A stretch of 64,000 bases of DNA, taken from Heliopora coerulea (Eukaryota > Cnidaria > Anthozoa > Scleralcyonacea > Helioporidae). The notes below the pieces were generated by a model, which did no database searches, was not told the origin of the DNA, and saw only the letters and a program-made list of their open reading frames with translations. Position 1 is the first letter of the stretch. Every line of letters begins with the position of its first letter. Made by a program: the position numbers and the translations under genes. The stretch lies in the NCBI GenBank assembly GCA_030142905.1, contig JASJOG010000101.1, forward strand, positions 714,501 to 778,500, read 5' to 3'. Of the stretch, positions 26,901 to 35,596 are shown piece after piece.

Positions 26901-29900
26901 TCCATTCATACACTCAATTATTGCCAAATATTCTTTCATATACTGCGTGAATCCAGTGATATTTACACTATTGCTGTACTCGTAACAAAAAGATCAGAGT
27001 CCAGCTCAGAATTCTTAGGTGTATCGCCATAGTGAAATAGGCAAGTCAAAAAGTTTTAAAACACATTTACTGACGTTTCGTTGCCTCGTGCAACATCTTC
27101 AGAGTGTAGGTTTACAGGGATGAGAAAAAAACTATATATATGAATCTATAATTACATATTAGAATAATTAGACGGCTAACCAATAGAAAACTGGGAGACG
27201 TGACAGGAAGTGACTTGCATACGGAAGAGGAAAGCATTGGAATAGAGAAAGAGGTGTGGAAGAGATATTTTCGTTGAGAGACGGTTTGTATTTGGAAATA
27301 AGTAAACTCTCACGAATGAGGAGTTCAAAGTTAGAGGAAGACCTGCAGGAAGAAATAATGGAAAAGTCGTTGGGAGAAATGGCGTGATTAGTCTGGCGAG
27401 TATGAGCCTGGATATTGGAAGTAGGAAATGAAGTGGTTGCTCGTTTCTTACCCGTCAAAGGCGAAACCCCCATGTGTTCTGAGATACGCGTGTGTAAGTG
27501 GCGCCTTGTTTGGCCAAAATACAATGCTCAGAACACATGGGGGTTTCGCCTTTGATGGGTAAGAAACGAGCAACCACTTCATTTCCTACTTCCAGTATCC
27601 TGGCTCATACTCGCCAGACTAATCACGCCATTTCTCCCAACGACTTTTCCATTATTTCTTCCTGCAGGTCTTCCTCTGACTTTGAACTCCTCATTCGTGA
27701 GAGTTTACTTATTTCCAAATACAAACCGTCTCTCAACGAAAATATCTCTTCCACACCTCTTTCTCTATTCTAATGCTTTCCTCTTCCGTATGCAAGTCAC
27801 TTCCTGTCACGTCTCCCAGTTTTCTATTGGTTAGCCGTCTAATTATTCTAATATGTAATTATAGATTCATATATATAGTTTTTTTCTCATCCCTGTAAAC
27901 CTACACTCTGAAGATGTTGCACGAGGCAACGAAACGTCAGTAAATGTGTTTTAAAACTTTTTGACTTGCCTATTTCACTATGGCGATACACCTAAGAATT
28001 CTGAGCTGGGCTCTGATCTTTTTGTTACGATTACGCTTCCCGCCCGGAAAATCAATAGCCAAGACTATTGCTGTACTATTCTTAGACACTTCTAGTGTAG
28101 ATCAAGTGTGGGAATCAAAGCGTCAAATTTTACCCTCAGGAGCACTTTCTCAGGTTCATCGCAGTACTCAATCATTTTCGATGAAATCTTACAAATAATA
28201 GTCGTCAAACCTTCCGTATTACTTAACCGCAGCTACAGGCGACTAACGTTTGGAAGAAACAAATCAGGAATCTACAAAAATATGATGGTATTACCCGACA
28301 AGAATTTCAATGATGTTTACATGGGGGAATAGTCACTTGGCTAAACAATCATTGAACTCTTGGCACCAGTATATACTCCGAAGACAGTCTTGACACGACC
28401 CTTACAATATGATCTCTCTTCTTAAAACAAACGAAATGAATAAATTATGGCCCGAAGAGAATTCTTCACGCCATCAGTCTGGCACCACGCATGACGTGAT
28501 GGACAGCAATTCGACATGTTCGCGGCAACGCTGGGTTTTAAGAGACGGATGACTTGTTAACGGATGACTTTGAGCTTAATAAAAATGGATGACTTTGACG
28601 GATGACTTTGAACTTAATAAAAAAAAACGTCGACGTACCAACAACAATTGCGTAGAAGTATTTAGTAGAATGATAAAAATTAAAAAAAACATCCTGAATT
28701 TCGCTCGAATGGTTTGTTTCACCAAAAACCATGACCAACCGAGAACCTCAAAATGTATAAAATAAACCATATTCCGAAGAAGACGTCATCCTGAAAACTC
28801 AAGATATGAGTCAATAACAAGACCAAACATTGATTGAAACTGTGATATTTCAACTTTATTTCAAAGTATTTAAAATTTTGTCTGAGAATGACCTTGAAAT
28901 AAGTAGAAATATCACAGTTTCAGCGAAAGGTTCGTCTTGTTATTGACTCATGTCTTGAGTTTTCAGGATGACGTTATTCTTTGGAATATGGTTTGTTTTA
29001 CCACTACAAGTTTTAAAGTTCTATGGTGACTGAAGTCGGTTTTACAATTTTCTTAACCTGTTATTCCCTAAGTTCGGCTTCGGTATGTAATTCATCTGCC
29101 GCCACTGACAAACCACGCTTTTTACCCCTCCTCGAACTACGATCGTTCATTGTTCATTTCCAATACATTCACAGGATGCCATTTAGAGCATAAATCAATC
29201 ACATCATGTGATTTCCTGTATGTGATATCAGCCGTGCGATAAAATGTCCTCATGACGTTACAATGTATTTTTTTTCGGTCATCGAGAACCAGCTAAAAAT
29301 ATTATTCGCAAGGTTTCACTGTCAGGTTTAGAAGGCTTAGAGCTGTTTTCCTCCAGGCAAATTCTATCTCGCAAATCGACATTTGTTCGTATTAACCGAG
29401 TAGGATCCTCATTAGTTACAGTCGAGAGCCCATGAAACAAAAGAAAAAGTCGCTTGGAGCGATAAAAATTTGGCTAGTTGAAAACAGCTTTTATGCTAGG
29501 TGATTACTGTATCCTTGTTGATTTCATTCTGTCTACTCACCAATCGCTTGACTGGCACGGGCGTGATCTCTCCACCTTTGTCGCTGCAAAAGTAAGAAAG
29601 TAAGATAAAAAGGTTAAGCCTTTTCATAGCGAATTTCAGTCAAACATTAGTGTTTGTGGAAGACGTGGTTAAATTGCAAGCTCATGTGTATCCTGTACCA
29701 AAATTTTCAGTTTCTTGCCCAAAAGTGCGACGAAATTTCTGAAAAGGGAAGGCAAAGTCAAAAAGAGTTTTTCGTTTCTTAAACTGGAGATTGCGGAGAT
29801 ACCATCAAAAGAACATTATTTCCGGTTTAAGAGTCCGGAAAGCGCTCGAAAATGCATTTCCTTGTGGAAATATTATGAAAGGTACGGATTTCTTGAAAAA

Positions 29901-32148
29901 GAAAATGTAATATTCTCTAGGAATAAGGAATTTTTGCTACCAGTGTGAGGCCATTTGCCCCCCTTACCCAGCCCTTGGCCACAACTTTGAAAAGGGCACT
30001 AAACCTGCTGCTAAAAAGCAATGCTCGACAAATTTATTCCCTCGAAACAGGCACCGGGACAGGTTCATAAAAATAATCGGAATCTTCATTCATTACCAGT
30101 GATCTGAACTATTTCTCGTGACGGTTCAAGGAGTCGAATGAGATCAACAAACACGCCACAATCAACCAGGGAGGTACTGCCCGCTGAGTGCCGCTATCAA
30201 GGTAAATTTATTAAATCCTCCTCGTTATCAATCGTTAGAATCTTACTGTTTTTACTTTCGAACTGTATTTTCTGACGCTAGAAGAAACCATTTATTCACT
30301 TCGCTCAGCTCATACTTGATGGATAAAATCTGAGACAACGAAACAACAACTAGTTATTGAAAGAAATCATAAGGTGTTTCATAAATATTAAGTATTTCCC
30401 ATCAAGACGTCTCCTGTTGAGGTTTAAACTACTTTAACGTTGTGCAGAGTAAATTGAAAGAAGTCTGATTTGGCCAGCAAAGGGTTAATTCAAATAGGTT
30501 ATAACTATATCCCAGAGAGACATCTTCCCTTGCCGAGTAAAGTCGTTTGCCGTTGGCCAGAATAAAATGATTTGCCATCTGTTTTGCCATCGCAGATTGC
30601 TCGAGCTGTGGTTTATTCTTCGTTAGATCAAACGTTCCCTGGCCCACGGAGAAATTCTTATATAAAAACAAACTTCCATTTATTATTCGACATACTGAAC
30701 ATCGAAACCTCAAAATTGTCCACCCGTGAGGAAATAATAATACGAACTTCCGTTTATTATACGAAATGTTTAACATCAAAACCTTGAAACTGCATTCCAG
30801 CTGTAGGTTTATAATACAAATTGCCATTTGTTATACGAAATGTCGAACATTGAAAGCTCGAAATTGACCTCCAGCTGTCAAGGCGACAGATTTTGTGGGA
30901 TTTTTTTGTTGTTCTTCTTCCTTTCTTGCTCACCGTGTGAGCAAATATAACTTAACTGGACACACTGATGAAGTCACGAGTGAACAGCTTAACAGGAATA
31001 AAAAATAGCTGCAAATATTGTATATGTTTTCGCATATAATAACACTATTACTAGTGTTATTATATTACTATTATTAATAAGGTAAAAAGTTAATAGGTTG
31101 ATAACTGCAGTGACTGATCCAACGCATGCCGACAACTTTAAAAAATATAAAACAGACTCCGAAAAGAAGCATCTTCTCAAATAGGTAGTTACCAAGCTCA
31201 TATATTTAGTTAGGTTTGACAGTGACTATGTAATAAAGTCTTCTGGTTTTACTCATATTTTGGGTACCAATATGCTTCTTCTCGGAGTTTGTTTTATATT
31301 ATATGTCGTAACTGATCTTAAAGAATATCGATGTTTCGAGCAAAGGCCCTTCATCCGGAAAGAAACATGGCTTATATTTTCTGGCTTATATTCCGATCAG
31401 ATATTTTGTTAATTCAAGCTATATTTGCATCTGAAAGAACTCCGTAGCGCCGGAATACAGTTGTAGTTGAACGATCAAATGCACATAAGTGATTTTCTAT
31501 GTACACTTTATAAAGGCCGTTTCACAAAGTCAATTTTGGGAAACGGATTTCTCTACGTTTTAAAAGGCATTCTTGCAAGAGACGAGGATCTTTAAGGCCC
31601 CATTATAAGACCGCAGAAGTAGTGACCTTGCTCGAGTGCAGGAGTAAAACAGCAGGGATCCGGCAAAGTTGCCTTGCTTTATCCTACAATGGGTAGTCAG
31701 TCAATCGGTAGTCTGAATCAAGGTTTGTTTCAAGATACCTGCTTCATTTCTTGAAAAAGGCTTAGTTTCAGTTTTTGGTCGACATGTATGTTCCACATTT
31801 TCTGAGTTGCGACGGCTCCGTTTGAGTTCATGTTAATCACGCAAGATAATCAGAGTTTCTGGTAGCACTGACCGGATGAACGCGAACTCCACGACTGTCC
31901 ACTGTTCAATACTTGTTTGATGCACCTTGAAACCGCAACTCTGCTTTGAATTTCAAGGCCACAGCTCAACTTTATTTCACGATGTGCCAATACGAGTTAA
32001 ATACAATCCATGTGGCACACTTCATATCATGGGTACATAAATGATGAGTATATTTAAAAACATACCTTGAAGATGGAGCAAATCCAACTTCTGTAGGTGA
32101 TTTCGGCTTGTTACCAGAATTCAGAAGCGGTGTTTTCTCATCGGCCAT
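5247..32148 (-). CDS. ABCB1: ABCB1-like multidrug transporter (P-glycoprotein type), copy B, complete, 27 exons
   Basis: A full ABC transporter predicted to export amphipathic compounds across a membrane using ATP. Exons 5' to 3' (minus strand): 32148-32066, 29583-29541, 26419-26037, 25699-25528, 24632-24508, 23723-23607, 22915-22861, 21864-21751, 21128-21018, 20564-20439, 20329-20126, 19509-19339, 19257-19096, 17770-17704, 17420-17359, 16078-15917, 14970-14851, 14354-14277, 13323-13240, 11961-11752, 10454-10354, 9692-9552, 8787-8631, 7469-7272, 7024-6818, 5780-5634, 5456-5247. The sum is 3810 nt, giving 1269 aa plus TAA, close to the family's usual length of about 1280. All borders are GT/AG and phases join. 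Order is TMD1, NBD1, acidic linker, TMD2, NBD2. The start is the first ATG of exon 1, matching copies A and C. Borders may be off by 1-2 nt. Substrate and membrane are not shown by sequence; ABCB4- or ABCB11-like roles are possible. Confidence 0.93.
5920..6000. repeat. (TA)n microsatellite in copy B intron 25
   Basis: Nearly pure alternating T and A with two short interruptions. It lies between exons 25 and 26 of copy B and is able to extrude as a cruciform. Confidence 0.9.
6170..6515 (+). mobile_element. Remnant of a DUF3504/Crypton-like gene with hairpin end
   Basis: At 6272 an ATG opens [20 protein letters not shown] and continues through [14 protein letters not shown] before a stop at about 6385. 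The pattern F-x-E-V-S-E-x-E-I followed by P-x-K-T-K resembles the N-terminus of cnidarian DUF3504 (KIAA1958/QRICH1-like, tyrosine-recombinase-derived) proteins. Just downstream, 'gaggtgata' and 'tatcacctc' (6418-6466) form a hairpin around 'gacga...tcgtc'. The body of the protein is missing. Family assignment is by memory of the pattern only. Confidence 0.4.
7737..7935. repeat. 59-bp minisatellite with TAACCC-like core, copy B intron 23
   Basis: The unit starting 'tctctaactc' occurs at 7741, 7800 and 7859, a 59-bp period. It then decays into 'cctaaccctaactc'. It is built from degenerate C-strand telomere-like hexamers. Confidence 0.85.
9745..10290. repeat. TATAC/ATGTAT-rich simple repeats, copy B intron 21
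   Basis: The stretch is dominated by alternating purine-pyrimidine (gtatatatg, acatatac). It includes a near-palindrome at about 10232-10280, where 'ccaattcataaaca' and 'tgtttatgaattgg' flank a (TA)n core. A shorter ATAC-rich tract lies in the same intron of copy C (42230-42305). Confidence 0.75.
12800..12927 (-). mobile_element. tRNA-derived SINE
   Basis: On the minus strand the segment starts near 12926 with a tRNA-like head: box A-like TAGCTCAATGATTAGAGC and box B GGTTCGATCC. It is followed by a non-tRNA body ending GTTCATCTATCATTC. Acceptor-stem pairing GAGTC/GGGTCTC is visible, but the anticodon arm is poor, so it is a SINE rather than a tRNA gene. Body sequence recurs at 13050-13090 and 18060-18170. 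Confidence 0.65.
13930..14215. mobile_element. Penelope-like terminal inverted repeat with hammerhead-like motifs, copy B intron 18
   Basis: The left arm (about 13940-14040) and right arm (about 14055-14165) are inverted copies containing 'ttagtgtagtcttg' and its complement. Each arm has a CTGAAGATG...GAAA-type core (minus 14002-14036; plus 14063-14096, degenerate GAAAGGTC). The tail with 'ttcaaaccatttact' matches the nested element at 35104-35337, so both belong to one family. Confidence 0.6.
15370..15515. repeat. Degenerate TAACCC-type satellite, copy B intron 16
   Basis: A run of loosely periodic 'ctaacc', 'ccctaa' and 'cttaac' units, resembling decayed C-strand telomeric repeats. No gene. 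Confidence 0.7.
16110..17310. repeat. 1.2-kb homopyrimidine (CCTT/CCCT)n tract, copy B intron 15
   Basis: Almost pure pyrimidine on the plus strand (purine in the transcript), built of CTTC, CCTT and CTCC units. It fills the intron between exon 15 and exon 16. Long reading frames inside it are artefacts of the period. Such mirror-repeat tracts can form intramolecular triplex DNA. The same intron of copy C has a shorter pyrimidine tract. Confidence 0.95.
17359..17770 (-). other. Copy B, acidic linker exons 14-15
   Basis: Two short exons (17770-17704, 67 nt; 17420-17359, 62 nt) encode the linker between NBD1 and TMD2. The first is strongly acidic ([12 protein letters not shown]). The second is Ser/Thr-rich and leads into HEQEEEEG at the start of exon 16. 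In vertebrate ABCB1 this linker is a charged, phosphorylatable region. Here the charge is conserved but the sequence differs from copy C. Confidence 0.85.
17955..18190. mobile_element. PLE and SINE fragments, copy B intron 13
   Basis: Positions 17955-18020 match the PLE end ('gtgtagtcttgag', 'ctgacgttttgacggcc'). Positions 18055-18170 contain an inverted pair around 'gaacgttcgtcaagctct' that matches the SINE body at 13050-13090. Confidence 0.55.
19096..21128 (-). other. Copy B, nucleotide-binding domain 1 (exons 9-13, residues 365-622)
   Basis: Exon 10 has Walker [10 protein letters not shown] (residues 420-428). Exon 11 has the Q-loop [11 protein letters not shown]. Exon 12 has signature MSGGQKQR (S525) and Walker B ILLLDE (E549). 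Exon 13 has the switch histidine in AHRLST (H580). All catalytic residues are the consensus ones, so this site should hydrolyse ATP. Intron 9 (20565-21017) is purine-rich on the plus strand. Confidence 0.9.
20580..20995. repeat. Homopurine tract (GA-rich), copy B intron 9
   Basis: GGGAGA/AAAGAGG-rich sequence on the plus strand (pyrimidine in the transcript), directly upstream of exon 10. The same intron of copy C has a purine tract at 52680-52880. Confidence 0.85.
22578..22605 (-). ncRNA. Hammerhead-like motif (CTGACGA...GAAAC), copy B intron 7
   Basis: Minus strand: CTGACGA, a short stem AGGGCC/GGCTC-like region, then GAAACGTT. It fits the hammerhead core C-U-G-A-N-G-A ... G-A-A-A, but stem I pairing is weak. 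A degenerate sister is at 24221-24248 (CCGACGA) and another at about 31332-31362. Confidence 0.4.
23000..23480. repeat. (GAAGT)n-type purine-rich repeat, copy B intron 6
   Basis: Imperfect tandem 'gtgaagtgaa' and 'gtaaagtgaa' units on the plus strand. The same intron of copy C has a GGGAA-type purine tract at 54610-55220. Confidence 0.85.
24935..25310. repeat. (CTTC)n/(CTGC) pyrimidine repeat, copy B intron 4
   Basis: CCTTCCTT units on the plus strand. Near 24990-25090 there is a longer period: 'ttcttgacttcctacc' appears three times at about 48-bp spacing. The same intron of copy C has a pyrimidine tract at 55690-56060. Confidence 0.9.
25310..25420. repeat. Hairpin repeat (CTGGCGTTAACCAGAG type), copy B intron 4
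   Basis: Contains 'gacgagtaaaatggtctgg' and 'taaccagagtaaaac', flanked by 'ctctttcctgtcc' and 'ggaccggaaagggtt'. It is a degenerate single-unit relative of the element at 45089-45212. Confidence 0.55.
27072..27102 (-). ncRNA. Hammerhead-like motif in left PLE arm
   Basis: Minus strand: CTGAAGA, stem II GTTGC/GCAAC with a 5-nt loop, then GAAACGTC. ACT upstream and AGT downstream could pair as stem I. It fits the small PLE-associated hammerhead variants reported to act as dimers. Confidence 0.5.
27908..27938 (+). ncRNA. Hammerhead-like motif in right PLE arm
   Basis: Plus-strand counterpart of the motif at 27072-27102 in the opposite arm: CTGAAGATGTTGC, a short loop, GCAACGAAACGTC, with ACT/AGT as possible stem I. 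Confidence 0.5.
28757..28999. mobile_element. Foldback element, copy B intron 2
   Basis: The left arm 'tattccgaagaagacgtcat' and following 'ctcaagatatgagtcaata' is mirrored at 28930-28998. An inner inverted pair 'aaactgtgatatttc'/'gaaatatcacagttt' surrounds the middle. The ends match those of the PLE at 58977-60048 and a solo end at about 39395-39460, so this is probably an internally deleted PLE derivative. Confidence 0.65.
29715..29948 (+). other. Unrecognised 77-codon ORF in copy B intron 1
   Basis: An ATG-to-stop frame rich in Lys, Glu and Phe ([14 protein letters not shown] near the end), on the strand opposite to the host gene. I recognise no family and see no splice or promoter support. 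It could be chance or transposon debris. Confidence 0.12.
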
Positions 32149-33350
32149 CGTTGAACACCGGCGACCCTAAGGTACAGTCAGTTACCTCCAAGAGTAGTTG
32201 ACAGGATGAATTCACTCAATGAAAGAGTTATCAAAAGGAGTTAATGCACCGTGAATAATTATTCAATAGTGAGTTGGGCAAATTTTGAGCATCAGGTTTA
32301 TCTTAGGTGTGTGCCTTTTGATTATTACATAATCCGTGTCTCGTTTGAAGCGTTTCGACGGGAGAATGCAATATGTTGTCACTTTGGTGTAAAAAAATTG
32401 GATTATTGGAACTATTGTACGGTACCAGAGGGTCCGGCCAAAGCGAACGTGCCATGCGAGAACAATCACCGCGTAAATGGGTATTCTAAAATTTTGGATC
32501 CATGGCAGATATGGAAATGAGCTTTAATTGCAATGGCAGAATAAAAGTTAAGTGGTATATGAAAATTATATTAATCTCGGACAGACAAAAGCTGAGACTT
32601 TGAAAACGGTGTTGGACCCAGTTCTTTAGCAGGAAGACCACTACAAACATCAGTGATTTTGATAGGCCAGACATGATTTAACTAACACTCTCATCCTTTT
32701 TGGTGTTGTCGTGTGGACAGGCGAACGTGACACAAAAACGCTCCCGAGGACGCAGTAATTTTGACGCGTTTTCAGTTAGATGAAAATGCATAAATTTGAA
32801 AACGTACATGTGTGAACGTAGCGTTAAACAGTTGGTTGTTTGTCGACACGTTTCACAATATCAACGTGCACCTCTCCAGAGAAATCAAGTTGCCGTTCTA
32901 GTAAATTATAGATTTTATGCGAAGTAGACAATGCAGTGTCTCTGGGAAGAAGTTTAAACCTCTTCAAGGTCTCTGCTATTCCATTCTTTCTTTAGTATCG
33001 CGTGCAGTGGCAAAGCATGTGACTTCGCCTCAAGGTCCGCTTTAAGATGTTGAATCTTTGAAGCGCCGAACTCAGTGCAAATAATCAGGGTTTATTGTTA
33101 GTGAAACTGCTCGACCTGGAATAGATTGATGATGTGAAGATCAACACTCAAAATTTTTTTCTTCAAAATATTTTTCATATACAATCCGAGTCGTTTTTGG
33201 ACATTAAACATGAAAGATATCACAATCGTTGGCGTTAAGGCTGGTTTTCACTTGTGTCAACAATGTAAACACAATTACTAACACCAGCACAGTACGTTCT
33301 TTGTGGCGGGTTAAGCCTCTCCCACCTGTCAAGTACAAAGAATTCAAGCG
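30098..33350. repeat. Segmental duplication unit shared with 1-3430 (5' ends of copies A and B)
   Basis: Ordered blocks match between the two intervals: 'agtgatctgaactatt' (7/30101), exon 1 (1336/32066), 'gaataaaagttaagtg' and flanking (2640/32540), 'acttcgcctcaaggtc' (3035/33026) and 'cagtacgttctttgtgg' (3363/33290). Order and orientation are preserved, so exon 1 and its upstream region were duplicated together. Confidence 0.75.
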
Positions 33351-33478
33351 CTTCAAAAATTCAACATCTTAAAGCGGACGTTGAGGCGAAGTCACATGCT
33401 TCGCCGCTGCACTCGATACTAAAGAAAGAATGGAATAGCAGAGACCTTGAAGAGGTTTAAACTTCTTCCCGGAGACAC
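32936..33478. repeat. Inverted duplication upstream of copy B
   Basis: The left arm 32936-33066 and right arm about 33348-33478 are inverted copies of roughly 130 bp (for example 'gaagtttaaacctcttcaag' against 'cttgaagaggtttaaacttc'), with about 280 bp between. Only the left-arm orientation is present upstream of copy A, so the right arm is the added one. Confidence 0.85.
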
Positions 33479-33827
33479 GGCTATTCATTTCAATAGAATT
33501 TTTCATGCAAAACAAACACAATGAATAATTTCTCATCCCAAAAGCTTAGTCGAACCTCTAAAACACCGTTTTCGTTCTAGACAGACGTCACTAACAGCGT
33601 TTCTACGTTCGGAAGACGTCGCCTATTCCAAGAACGTCAACATCAATCAGTTAATTTTGTCGCTGACTCGCTGGTTAGAGATGCTATGATCTCTCCTGGG
33701 ATTTTTAAGCTATCCATCATCTCTGTTCGGATGAAAAAATTGATTGAAAGAATATAGTGCCCAGAGTTCAAAAACATTTGTTTATGAAATCTTCCTGTTG
33801 CCGTCCGTGACTCAAGAACGTCGGATG

Positions 33828-34798
33828 CTTAAACACGGAGCGACGCTATAAAATGGTAAGCTCCTCCCACATTTCTGGCTTCGTATGGCGGTTGCATGTT
33901 TCCAAATGGCGGACACTTTGAAGCATGACTGAACTGGACAGCGTAGAGCTCCACAAGCGTGTCCTAGAGCCAAAAGCTTACGGAAATACTTTTAAAATGT
34001 GTTTTTAAAATACAGCTAAAAAATATATAAAGCAATAAATGGCTGAACAAGGCACATTTACTGATTTTTCTGGTTATACGTCGTATTATAATCATTCGAG
34101 ACATCCTGCACATCTTCATTCACTTATAGTCATCCTACCCGCGTAGTGTTTGGGCACGATTCACATTTTATTACGTCCGCGATGCGTCATAGCCATCTGT
34201 ATTCTTTTTGGCGCATACTTGAAGCTTGTAATATTATAAATATAAACAAAAACTGGCGCCACTTTCAAATTCATTTGTGGCAAATATGCTCGGTTGCTCT
34301 CATCCAACAGCTCGGACTTCTACCTCGGCACAAAGCACAACTCCGCGTTCTGCGGGGTTTAGCAAGTATGATCGCAATAAAGTCTACTACCAGAAGAATA
34401 AAAGTGCAATTAAAGAGAGCAAGGCCTACTACGGCTTCAAAATGGAAATGAAATGCGATGAGGAAGGGCGCTTGGTAGAAGTACGTAAAAAGATCAACAC
34501 CGTGAGGAATCAGTTACTGTCCAACGGAAAACCGGCAGGAAATGTTGACGTGATGGAATTGCTCTTCGATTGTTGGCTCAGTCAAAACAGTTCAAATGCC
34601 AACAGGCGCAAAATACTATCCAGGCAGCAACGTCGTAGGAATTAAATTCATCTCCTATATTCTCCTGAATTGAACGTGATATTTGTCCACCGGAAATTAG
34701 TCTGAACTCAATTGACCAATAACATGCGACCTTTCATTAATCATAATTGACAGGCTGAGAAACTCAGCCTCTTCTTATGCGATCGCTCCGTGTTTAAG
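33828..34798. mobile_element. DNA-transposon-like element with 16-bp TIRs and an internal ORF
   Basis: Perfect terminal inverted repeats 'cttaaacacggagcga' (33828-33843) and 'tcgctccgtgtttaag' (34783-34798) bound 971 bp. TATAAAA lies just inside the left end. The plus strand holds a 122-codon ORF (34277-34645). I cannot see an unambiguous target-site duplication. Superfamily unknown. Confidence 0.65.
34277..34645 (+). CDS. Unrecognised basic 122-aa protein inside a TIR-bounded element
   Basis: ATG to TAA, 122 codons. The N-terminal third is Ser/Thr/Ala-rich (ARTSTSAQSTTPRS). The middle is Lys/Tyr-rich (KYDRNKVYYQKNKS), then comes an acidic/basic stretch with EMKCDEEGRLVEVRKKIN. The C-terminus is strongly basic (RRKILSRQQRRRN). 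The composition suggests a small nucleic-acid-binding protein or an N-terminal piece of a transposase. I recognise no family. Its position between perfect 16-bp TIRs suggests it moved with the element. An overlapping frame at 34146-34451 is probably a shadow. Confidence 0.35.
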   Translation: MANMLGCSHPTARTSTSAQSTTPRSAGFSKYDRNKVYYQKNKSAIKESKAYYGFKMEMKCDEEGRLVEVRKKINTVRNQLLSNGKPAGNVDVMELLFDCWLSQNSSNANRRKILSRQQRRRN

Positions 34799-34893
34799 GG
34801 TCTCTAATAATCCTGCTGTTTGCCCGCCTTGGACCTCAGTTGGTAGAACCCTCCAGAATGTCGGAGGAACCTTTAACAAACAGCAGCGGTATA

Positions 34894-35596
34894 TACAGGG
34901 TGTATCAAAAAAACCGCAAACTCTTTTGAAATCAGATATTTATGAAAGTTGCATAATTTAGCATTAATTGATCCCAAGGGTGCGTAAACACAATTCATGC
35001 TTGGGATTTCGAAATTCGTACTGTTAGGGTTAGGGTAAGTAACGAAAACACGAACCCATGAGCAAAGTAAATTGCGTACATCAAACAAACAATAAGATTT
35101 TTAAAGTAAATGGTTTGAACCTGGGAGAATCGTGACATGTTTGAGGAAGTTGATCGTCCAGGTTAGTGTAGTCTTGAGAAAGACTGTTGGTTGAAGTGAC
35201 TGACGTTTCGACAGCCTTAGCGGCGGTCATCTTCAGAGTCAACAGCCGCTAAGGCTGTCGAAACGTCAGTCACTTCAACCAACAGTCTTTCTCAAGACTA
35301 CACTAACCTGGACGATCAACTTCCTCAAACATGTCTCAATAAGATTTTTATTGACATTTATTTACAATTCATGCATATCGTCCTTCGACATGATCACCAT
35401 TTCTCTCTACGCAAAGTATTGTTCGCCCATGCATATGCATTTTAACTCACTTTGTGTGGTTATTCTAATAACAAGGAAAATTAAAACGTATTTTCAAATC
35501 CCAGAAGCATAATTAGTTGCACAGGCATTGAAATGCTATTTGCAGTATCTACTTATGCAAATTATAGTGTTTGCAGTTTTTTTGATATACCCTGTA
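34894..35596. mobile_element. Mariner-like MITE (TA target duplication)
   Basis: TIRs of about 28 bp start CAGGGTGTATCAAAAAAACC at 34896 and, on the complement, CAGGGTATATCAAAAAAACT from 35594, with three mismatches by eye. They are flanked by TA on both sides. There is no transposase inside. TA duplication and the CAGGGTG start are usual for the mariner/Tc1 group. A second element is nested at 35104-35337. Confidence 0.75.
35091..35350. mobile_element. Nested PLE-type palindrome with 13-bp target-site duplication
   Basis: The direct repeat 'aataagattttta' (35091-35103; 35338-35350) flanks a 234-bp insert. The insert is mostly an inverted dimer: arms of about 95 bp containing 'ccaggttagtgtagtcttg' and its complement. 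The left arm (minus strand) has a full CTGAAGATG...GAAACGTC core at 35202-35236. The right arm keeps only the GAAACGTC half. Confidence 0.85.

Larger units (their letters stand above)
26967..28077. mobile_element. Penelope-like element inverted dimer with 14-bp target-site duplication, copy B intron 2
   Basis: Two arms of about 503 bp (26981-27483 and 27527-28030) are nearly perfect inverted copies around a 43-bp spacer. The block plus a 33-bp tail (28031-28063) is flanked by the direct repeat 'actattgctgtact' (26967-26980; 28064-28077), a target-site duplication. Each arm encodes the C-terminal part of a GIY-YIG endonuclease-like domain ([16 protein letters not shown] ... [19 protein letters not shown]), read on the minus strand in the left arm and the plus strand in the right. 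Each arm also carries a hammerhead-like core. The reverse transcriptase is absent, so it is a truncated, non-autonomous copy. Confidence 0.85.
21751..32148 (-). other. Copy B, N-terminus and TMD1 (exons 1-8, residues 1-364)
   Basis: Exons 1-2 encode a cytosolic tail with the EKTPLL dileucine-type motif. Exon 3 (383 nt) encodes TM1, the first extracellular loop and TM2. The loop has two cysteines and an NCT sequon, so it is probably N-glycosylated. TM2 is followed by the conserved [20 protein letters not shown] coupling region. Exons 4-8 carry the remaining helices, with family signatures [20 protein letters not shown] and [12 protein letters not shown]. Exon 7 (22915-22861) is only 55 nt and has no ATG, so it is easily missed. 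It was needed to restore frame between exons 6 and 8. Confidence 0.88.

Noticed and set aside
5247..32148. Copy B as a pseudogene because its frames look broken into many short ORFs
   Set aside because: The breaks are introns: 27 exons with GT/AG borders join in phase to 1269 codons without a stop.
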